From Hamadaea sp013361475 (GTDB lineage: Bacteria > Actinomycetota > Actinomycetes > Mycobacteriales > Micromonosporaceae): DNA of 64,000 nt. Of this stretch, positions 58,636-64,000 are shown in pieces. The position numbers were made by a program, and so were the translations under genes. Position 1 is the stretch's first letter, and every line of letters starts with the position of its first letter. The DNA is taken from the NCBI RefSeq assembly GCF_040654195.1, contig NZ_JBFAHM010000006.1, positions 186,001-250,000 on the forward strand, written 5' to 3'. Below the pieces are notes generated by a model, which ran no database searches, was not told the DNA's origin, and saw nothing but the letters and a program-made list of their open reading frames with translations.

Positions 58636-59533
58636 GCACGACCTTGCCGGGCAGCCCACCGGTCGCCATGATCCGGTGCGCCTCGGCCGCCCGTTCGAAC
58701 GGGATCGTCGCCGCCACCCGCGTACGCAGCCGCCCGACGGCCGCCGCCGTCACCAGGTCGCGCAGCGTCCGCTGGTCCGGGCGGATCAGCACGACCTGCC
58801 GGCGTACGCCCCGCGCCGGGTCGATCGGCTCGGCCAGCCGGGTCGTCACGAGCACTCCGCCGTCCTTGGTGGCGTTCGCCGCCGCCTCGCCGACCGGGAC
58901 CGCGTCGAACACCGCAGGCACCTGACCGACCGCCGCCGGCCCCGCTGACCGGGCGACGACCTCGTCCGCGCCGATCTCGCGTACCCAATCTTGATCATGA
59001 TCGTTGGCCACGGCCAGGACGCGCCGGCCGGCCTGGTGGGCGAGCTGGACCGCGAAGCCGCCCACCCCGCCGCTCGCGCCCACCACCAGCAGCGGACCGT
59101 CGCCCGCGAGCAGACGCACGGCCTGGCTCGCGGTCTGCGCGTTGAGCGGCAGGGTCGCCGCGGTCGCATAGTCGAGCGCGGTGGGCAGTTCGGTGAGCCA
59201 GTCGACGTCGGCTGCCAGGAGCTGGGCATAGGCGCCGGGTGCGCCGCGAGTGAGGTGCCAGGGCACGAGGCCGACGACGCGGTCGCCGACGTGGAACCGG
59301 CCGTCCGCGGCGCCCACGGCGACCACATCACCGGCGAAGTCCCAGCCCGGCACGAAGGGCGGCGGCACCGGGCCGCCCGGGATCCGACCGGTTCGCGCCG
59401 CCGCGTCGGCCGGCTGTACGCACGCCGCCCGCACCCGGACCAGCACCTGACCCGGGCCGGCGACCGGGTCCGGCAAGTCCACGACGTGCAGGACCTCTGG
59501 TCCGCCCAGCGCCGTCACCGCGATCGCGCGCAT
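58625..59533 (-). CDS. NADP-dependent zinc-type oxidoreductase-like protein
   Basis: 302 aa, MDR superfamily (quinone oxidoreductase branch). MRAIAVTALGGPEVLHVVDL, FVPGWDFAGDVVAVG, and the Rossmann VVGASGGVGGFAVQLAHQAG. Like the gene at 35222 it lacks the catalytic zinc Cys, but the two are only distantly similar. The substrate is unknown. The ATG at 59533 has AGGTGG nearby. It stands divergent from the azoreductase gene with 167 bp between, possibly a shared redox-stress regulatory region. Confidence 0.88.
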   Translation of the reverse strand: MRAIAVTALGGPEVLHVVDLPDPVAGPGQVLVRVRAACVQPADAAARTGRIPGGPVPPPFVPGWDFAGDVVAVGAADGRFHVGDRVVGLVPWHLTRGAPGAYAQLLAADVDWLTELPTALDYATAATLPLNAQTASQAVRLLAGDGPLLVVGASGGVGGFAVQLAHQAGRRVLAVANDHDQDWVREIGADEVVARSAGPAAVGQVPAVFDAVPVGEAAANATKDGGVLVTTRLAEPIDPARGVRRQVVLIRPDQRTLRDLVTAAAVGRLRTRVAATIPFERAAEAHRIMATGGLPGKVVLTF

Positions 59534-59635
59534 CTGCCACCTCCGAGGCGTCCAGTGTGGACGCACGCCGTCGGCGGCACAAGCATCGATCTGCATCGCA
59601 GGAACGTGACCTGCGTCGCACACCCCTGGGCGATC

Positions 59636-59682
59636 CGGACCACAGTCCGCTACAGTTCACGGAGCAATCGGACTGCGGTCCG
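59636..59682. promoter_or_regulatory. Two CGGAC-n4-GTCCG boxes at the azoreductase promoter
   Basis: CGGACCACAGTCCG (59636-59649) and CGGACTGCGGTCCG (59669-59682) are palindromes with centres 33 bp apart, about three helical turns. TACAGT (59651-59656) between them is a good -10, so box 1 lies in the -35/-10 spacer and box 2 just past the start. They look like tandem operators of a TetR- or HxlR-type repressor. Confidence 0.6.
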
Positions 59683-59700
59683 CATCTGAGGAGGGTTTCC

Positions 59701-60327
59701 GTGAGCAAGCTGCTGCACATCTCCGCCTCGCCCCGGGGCGACCGGTCCGAGTCGCTCGCCCTCGGCGAGACGTTCCTGACGACCTACCGCGACGCGAACC
59801 CCGGTGCCGAGATCGACGCCTGGGACCTCTGGGACGGCTCGCTGCCGCACTTCGGACCGGCCGCCGCGCACGCCAAGATGACCATCTTCGGCGGCGGCAC
59901 GCCGACCGGCGACCAGGCCGCCGCCTGGGACGCCGCCCGCGACGCGTTCCAGCGATTCGACGCGTACGACCGGTATCTGTTCACCGTTCCGATGTGGAAC
60001 AGCGGGGTGCCCTACATCCTCAAGCAGTTCATCGACGTCGTGAGCCAGCCCGGGATGGCCTTCTCCTTCGACCCGGTCACCGGTTACACCGGGCTGCTCA
60101 CCGGGAAGAAGGCCGCCGTGATCTACACGGGCGCGGTGTACGGCGAGGGCCGCGGCCGCGCCTTCGGCACCGATCACCAGCAGCCGTTCCTCCACGACTG
60201 GCTCGAGTGGGCCGGGATCTCCGACATCGCCGAGGTCGCCTTCCGCCCCAACCTCGTCACCGCCGACGCCGCCGCCGGCCGAGACCTGGCCCGCGCCGCC
60301 GTCACCGACCTGGCCAAGCGCTTCTAA
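59701..60327 (+). CDS. FMN-dependent NADH-azoreductase (AzoR family)
   Basis: 208 aa. A flavodoxin-like quinone/azo reductase. SKLLHISASPRGDRSESLAL is the FMN phosphate site, followed by FTVPMWNSGVPYILKQFID and the late IYTGAVYGEGRGRAFGTDHQ. Such enzymes reduce quinones and azo or nitro compounds and are usually repressed until an electrophile appears. The GTG has AGGAGG 6 bases upstream. Two operator-like palindromes lie ahead of it. Followed by the 65-bp hairpin. Confidence 0.92.
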   Translation: MSKLLHISASPRGDRSESLALGETFLTTYRDANPGAEIDAWDLWDGSLPHFGPAAAHAKMTIFGGGTPTGDQAAAWDAARDAFQRFDAYDRYLFTVPMWNSGVPYILKQFIDVVSQPGMAFSFDPVTGYTGLLTGKKAAVIYTGAVYGEGRGRAFGTDHQQPFLHDWLEWAGISDIAEVAFRPNLVTADAAAGRDLARAAVTDLAKRF

Positions 60328-60352
60328 CCCGCCCCCACGCCACCCAGCCAGC

Positions 60353-60417
60353 GCGCTGGATCAGGGTTCTCGGTCGAATCTTGGACCATGATTCGACCGG
60401 GAACCCTGATCCAGCGC
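60353..60417. repeat. 65-bp near-perfect palindrome
   Basis: The arm at 60353-60380 begins GCGCTGGATCAGGGTT and pairs with 60390-60417 over 28 bp with one G-T mismatch, around a 9-nt loop. It lies 26 bp after the azoreductase stop and differs in sequence from the 73-bp family. It may end transcription. No other copy is seen here. Confidence 0.8.
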
Positions 60418-60567
60418 CTCAACAGTTCCGGCCCAGACCTTGACAACGAACCCCCAGACATCGAGACTCGTGCAAACGAAGCGGCTTGGCGCGGCGTACT
60501 CCAACCACGTGACGCGCTCAGTGTGAACTGTCCCGGCCGGTGACTCTCCCTATCCGAGGAGCCCACC

Positions 60568-62325
60568 GTGCCGTCGAAACGACATCTCGCAGCCTTGGCC
60601 GCCGCTCTGCTGGCCGCGTCCCTGGCGATCGTCGCCCAGCGGGCGTCGGCCGCCGACGTCCTCCTGTCCCGCAACAAGCCGACCGCGGCGTCGTCGGTCG
60701 AGTCGTCCGCGTACGCCGCTCAGTACGCGGTCGACGGGGACGCCGCCTCTCGCTGGGCGAGCGCCGAGGGTTCCGATCCGCAGTGGATCCGGGTCGATCT
60801 CGGTTCCGCTGTGCCGATCTCCCGGGTCCGGCTGGTCTGGGAGGCCGCGTACGCGTCGGCGTATCGGCTGGAGGCGTCGGCCGACGCCACCACGTGGACC
60901 ACGATCACGTCGGTGTCCGGGCAGAACGGCGGCACCGACGATCACACCGGACTATCGGCCACCGCCAGGTATGTGCGGATGTACGGAACCCAGCGCGGCA
61001 CCGCGTACGGGTATTCCCTGTTCGAGTTCGAGGTCTACGGGCCGGGCGGGCAGAGCAGCGCCGACTACCAGGCCGAGGACGCGTCCCTGTCGCAGGCGGC
61101 GGTCGCCGCCAATCACACCGGTTTCACCGGCACCGGTTTCGTGGACTACGTGAACGTCGCCGGTGGCTGGATACAGTGGACGGTCAGCGCCTCCGCCGCC
61201 GGACCGGCGACCCTCACCGTCCGGTACGCCAACGGCACCACCGCGAACCGTCCGCTCGACTTCGCGGTCAACGGGGCGACCGTGGCGACCGGCGTGGCCT
61301 TCAACCCCACCGCGAACTGGGACACCTGGACGACGCAGTCCGTCACTGCCACGCTCAACGCCGGGACCAACACCGTACGCGCGACCGCCACGGCGAGCAC
61401 GGGCGGCCCGAACGTCGACAAGCTCACCGTCGCGACAACCGGCAGCCCGAGCCCGACCGGCAGCGCGAGCCCGACCGGCAGCGCGAGCCCGACCGGCAGC
61501 CCGAGTCCGACGACCAGCCCGGGAACCCCGTTCACCGTGGCCGCCGCCGGGGACATCGCCGAGCAGTGCACCGCGTCCAGCAGTTCGTGCCAGCACCCGA
61601 AGACGGCCGCCCTGGTGACGGCGATGAACCCGGCGTTCGTCCTCACGATGGGCGACAACCAGTACGACGACGCCCGCCTGTCGGACTTCCAGAACTACTT
61701 CGACAAGACCTGGGGCGTCTTCAAGCCCAAGATGCATCCCGCGCCCGGCAACCACGAGACCTACGACCCGGCCGGGTCCATGGCCGGCTACAAGTCCTAC
61801 TTCGGGAGCACCGCGTACCCGCAGGGCAAGCCGTACTACAGCTACGACTACGGCAACTGGCATTTCATCGCGCTCGACTCCAACACGCTGACCGATTCGG
61901 CCCAGCTGACCTGGCTGCAGAACGACCTGGCCGCCACGACGAAGGGCTGCGTCGCGGCGTACTGGCATCATCCGCTGTTCAGTTCGGGCGAGCACGGCAA
62001 CGACCCGGTCAGCCGGCAGGCCTGGCAACTGCTGTACGCCGCCCACGCCGACCTGGTCCTCAACGGTCACGATCACCACTACGAGCGGTTCGGCCCGCAG
62101 AGCCCGACGGCGGCCGCCGACCCGTTCGGCCTCGTCGAGGTGCTCGGCGGCATGGGCGGGGCCTCGCCGTACGACATCGTCAACGTGCAGCCGAACAGCC
62201 AGAAGCGCCTCTCCGGCACCTTCGGCGTGCTGAAGCTCTCGTTCACCGACACGACCTTCTCGTGGCAGTTGATCGGGACCGACGGCACGGTCAAGGACAC
62301 CAGCCCGACGTACACCTGCCACTGA
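60568..62325 (+). CDS. Secreted metallophosphoesterase with CBM modules
   Basis: 585 aa. After a signal peptide (cleaved near QRASA), residues 31-160 form an F5/8-type C (CBM32-like) domain (RNKPTAASSVESSAYAAQYA...), then a CBM35/6-like module (YQAEDASLSQAAVAANHTGF) that closely matches the second module of the GH18 protein. A PSPTGSA repeat linker leads to a calcineurin-like phosphoesterase: GDIAEQC near 329, MGDNQYDD near 362, PAPGNHE near 393, HHPLFSSG near 467 and NGHDHHYERF near 499. It hydrolyses a phosphate ester or nucleotide outside the cell, bound to a polysaccharide. GTG with CGAGGAG. Confidence 0.9.
   Translation: MPSKRHLAALAAALLAASLAIVAQRASAADVLLSRNKPTAASSVESSAYAAQYAVDGDAASRWASAEGSDPQWIRVDLGSAVPISRVRLVWEAAYASAYRLEASADATTWTTITSVSGQNGGTDDHTGLSATARYVRMYGTQRGTAYGYSLFEFEVYGPGGQSSADYQAEDASLSQAAVAANHTGFTGTGFVDYVNVAGGWIQWTVSASAAGPATLTVRYANGTTANRPLDFAVNGATVATGVAFNPTANWDTWTTQSVTATLNAGTNTVRATATASTGGPNVDKLTVATTGSPSPTGSASPTGSASPTGSPSPTTSPGTPFTVAAAGDIAEQCTASSSSCQHPKTAALVTAMNPAFVLTMGDNQYDDARLSDFQNYFDKTWGVFKPKMHPAPGNHETYDPAGSMAGYKSYFGSTAYPQGKPYYSYDYGNWHFIALDSNTLTDSAQLTWLQNDLAATTKGCVAAYWHHPLFSSGEHGNDPVSRQAWQLLYAAHADLVLNGHDHHYERFGPQSPTAAADPFGLVEVLGGMGGASPYDIVNVQPNSQKRLSGTFGVLKLSFTDTTFSWQLIGTDGTVKDTSPTYTCH
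61441..61512 (+). repeat. 18-bp tandem repeats coding a Ser/Pro/Gly linker
   Basis: Four copies of a GGCAGC-GCGAGCCCGACC unit (one base apart) encode GSPSPT GSASPT GSASPT GSPSPT. In-frame expansion of the linker is possible. Confidence 0.85.
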
Positions 62326-63518
62326 TGTACGTCACCGTCGACCGGGATCTCCCGGCACCGGGACGGCGTGCGCTGCGCGCCGTCCCGGCCACCGTGGTCG
62401 CCCTCGGCGCGGTCAGCCTCGTCACCGACGTCTCGTCGGAGATGGTGACCGCGGTACTGCCGCTCTATCTCGCACTCACGCTCGGTCTCACCCCGCTGCA
62501 GCTCGGCCTGGCCGACGCGCTGTCCTTCGGCGTCACGGCGGTGCTCCGGCCGATCGGCGGCCGGATCTCCGACCGGTGGCGGGCCAAGCCGGTCGCCGTC
62601 TTCGGCTACGCGCTGTCCGCCGTCGCGAAGGTCGGCGTACTGGTCGCCGGGGCCGCGGTCGGGCCGCTGGCCGCGGCGATCGTCGCAGATCGCACCGGCA
62701 AGGGCCTGCGTACCGCGCCCCGGGACGCCATGATCGCCCGAGCGGTGCCACCGGAACGGCAGGGGACGGCGTTCGGCGTCCATCGGGCGATGGACACGCT
62801 GGGCGCGCTGCTCGGTCCGCTGGCCGCGCTCGCCGTCCTGGCCGCGACCGGCGGCTCGTATCGGGCGGTGTTCGGCGTGAGCTTCTGCGTCGCCGTGTTC
62901 GGCGTCGGCGTACTGGTCCTGCATGTGCGCGACAGTCCACAGCGGATGGATGCGCCGCCGCCGATGTGGGCGGTCTTGCGTGACCGGTCGCTGCGGCGGG
63001 TCTGCCTGGCCGCCGCCGGGCTCGGGCTCTTCACCGTCAGCGACTTCTTCGTCTACCTAATGCTGCAACGCTCCGGCGCGGTGCCGATCCGGTACTTCCC
63101 GCTGCTGCCCCTCGGCACGGCCGCGGTCTACCTGCTGTTCGCGGTGCCGCTCGGCCGCCTGGCCGACACCCGCCGCGTCCGGGTCCTGCTCGGTGGGCAT
63201 CTCGCCCTGGTCGCCGCCACGCTTCTCCTGGCTGGTACGCCGAAAGCAGCGGCCGCGCTCGTCGGTGTGCTGGCCCTCCACGGGCTCTTCTACGCGGCCA
63301 CCGACGGCGTGCTCATGGCGCTGGCGGCTCCGCGGTTGCCCGCCGATGGGCGTACCACTGGATTGGCGGTGATCCAGACGGCGCAGGCGGCCGCGCGGTT
63401 CGTCTCCTCGCTCGCGGTCGGCGCGTTGTGGACCGCGTGGGGTGAGCGGACCGCGCTCCTGGTGATGGCGATCGGTCTGACAGCCGCGATCGCGGGCGCG
63501 GCCCGGGTGTTGCGATGA
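62325..63518 (+). CDS. Major facilitator superfamily transporter
   Basis: 397 aa with twelve expected helices. PLYLALTLGLTPLQLGLADA, the loop-2 motif GGRISDRWRAKPV, and DRTGKGLRTAPRDAMIARAV with the following GTAFGVHRAMDTLGALLGP are typical of the small MFS exporters of actinomycetes. Substrate unknown. The ATG overlaps the phosphoesterase TGA (TGATG) and its stop overlaps the next ATG, so three genes are coupled. Confidence 0.92.
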   Translation: MYVTVDRDLPAPGRRALRAVPATVVALGAVSLVTDVSSEMVTAVLPLYLALTLGLTPLQLGLADALSFGVTAVLRPIGGRISDRWRAKPVAVFGYALSAVAKVGVLVAGAAVGPLAAAIVADRTGKGLRTAPRDAMIARAVPPERQGTAFGVHRAMDTLGALLGPLAALAVLAATGGSYRAVFGVSFCVAVFGVGVLVLHVRDSPQRMDAPPPMWAVLRDRSLRRVCLAAAGLGLFTVSDFFVYLMLQRSGAVPIRYFPLLPLGTAAVYLLFAVPLGRLADTRRVRVLLGGHLALVAATLLLAGTPKAAAALVGVLALHGLFYAATDGVLMALAAPRLPADGRTTGLAVIQTAQAAARFVSSLAVGALWTAWGERTALLVMAIGLTAAIAGAARVLR

Positions 63519-64000
63519 GGCGGGCCTGGCTGACGGCGGCGGTCGCGCTGGTGCTCGCGGGCGCGGCGACCGGTTACGCCGTGAGCGTCCGGCAGCCCGC
63601 CGCCCCCGCGACCGCTCCGGTGGCGCTGGCCGAGGACCGGATCTACTTCCGCGACTCGGCGGGCCGGGTCTCCTCGGTACGCACAACCGACCCGAGCGGC
63701 GACCGCGAGCCGCTCGGCCTGCGCTGCGACCGCTTCGCGGCCGCCGCGACCAGCGCGATCTGCCTGACCGGGGACGCGGGGGCGGGCCTGCCGACGACGA
63801 CCGCGCTGATCCTCGACCGCGACCTGCACGAGACCCGGCGGATCCACCTGGCCGGGATCCCGAGCCGGGCCCAGGTGTCTCGTAGCGGCCGGATGATCTC
63901 GTGGACCGTGTTCGTGACCGGCGACTCCTACCGGGCGAGCGGCTTCTCCACCTGGACCGGCATCCTGGACACCCGCACCGGGTACGCCGTCGTGAACATG
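63515..64000 (+). CDS. Secreted TolB-like protein (3' end cut by window edge)
   Basis: The first 162 codons are visible. A signal-like N-terminus MRRAWLTAAVALVLAGAATG is followed by YAVSVRQPAAP and a beta-propeller-like sequence (DRIYFRDSAGRVSSVRTTDP, LILDRDLHETRRIHLAGIPS, SRSGRMISWTVFVTGDSYR). Two Cys flank LRCDRFAAAATSAICL. It resembles TolB-type secreted proteins, but the end is missing. The ATG overlaps the MFS stop. Confidence 0.75.
   Translation, partial: MRRAWLTAAVALVLAGAATGYAVSVRQPAAPATAPVALAEDRIYFRDSAGRVSSVRTTDPSGDREPLGLRCDRFAAAATSAICLTGDAGAGLPTTTALILDRDLHETRRIHLAGIPSRAQVSRSGRMISWTVFVTGDSYRASGFSTWTGILDTRTGYAVVNM

Noticed and set aside
1..64000. tRNA, rRNA, phage or insertion-sequence genes
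   Set aside because: None could be recognised by eye in either strand.

Overview
The DNA is very GC-rich and the genes are tightly packed, with many ATGA, GTGA and TGATG start/stop overlaps, frequent GTG starts and strong third-position G/C. The gene families (SCO6745-type protein, class F sortase, Tat-exported PhoX, CBM-bearing secreted hydrolases, NarL-type two-component pairs) and the striking abundance of the hexamer GTACGC point to an actinomycete chromosome, most likely Micromonosporaceae. I see no rRNA or tRNA gene, CRISPR array, insertion sequence or phage. The window looks like core/accessory chromosome of a soil actinobacterium.

Layout. 1-5000: a truncated nucleotidyltransferase, a RecQ helicase with a C-terminal Tudor-like domain, an SDR, and three small stress-type proteins (MT0933-like, DUF2795-like, SRPBCC). 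5.1-9.4 kb: an ABC-2 exporter cotranscribed with a histidine kinase and response regulator. 9.4-15.3 kb: acyl-CoA metabolism (SCP2-type thiolase, alpha-methylacyl-CoA racemase-like CoA transferase, MaoC dehydratase), an ATP-grasp ligase and a PhzF protein. 15.3-20.9 kb: a regulator, a membrane-anchored secreted protein, a second two-component system and an acetyl-xylan-esterase-family hydrolase. 21-23.7 kb: a Zn/Mn ABC importer with a well-placed operator. 24.2-30.9 kb: serine hydrolase, class F sortase with its adjacent secreted protein, phosphotransferase, TrpS behind a probable leader-peptide attenuator, lipoprotein and PhoX. 31-43.9 kb: LacI regulator, P-type ATPase, oxidoreductases, aldehyde dehydrogenase, winged-helix protein and a second CoA transferase. 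43.9-49 kb: a GH18 protein divergent from a sugar ABC importer. 49.1-50.8 kb: acylphosphatase, exonuclease III and DUF1697. 50.8-57.9 kb: a cell-surface sugar cluster. 57.9-64 kb: DUF72, oxidoreductase, azoreductase, a multi-domain metallophosphoesterase, an MFS transporter and a truncated secreted protein.

Most interesting points. (1) A 57-bp dispersed repeat occurs three times, ungapped, in intergenic DNA; its terminal 24 nt form an inverted repeat with a compensatory base-pair change between copies. A second family of two 73-bp hairpins and a single 65-bp hairpin also sit between genes. (2) The 50.8-57.9 kb cluster contains an RffA/WecE aminotransferase, an amino-sugar N-acetyltransferase, a dolichyl-phosphate-mannose-synthase-like glycosyltransferase, a GtrA flippase-like protein and a GT-C membrane transferase: a plausible route for putting a 4-amino-4,6-dideoxy sugar onto the cell surface through a polyprenyl-phosphate carrier. 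(3) trpS is preceded by an apparently leaderless 18-codon leader peptide whose only Trp codon lies in the left arm of a hairpin. (4) Several well-defined operator candidates lie at the metal importer, LacI, azoreductase and GH18 promoters. (5) Short tandem duplications repeatedly sit exactly at the 3' ends of minus-strand genes.
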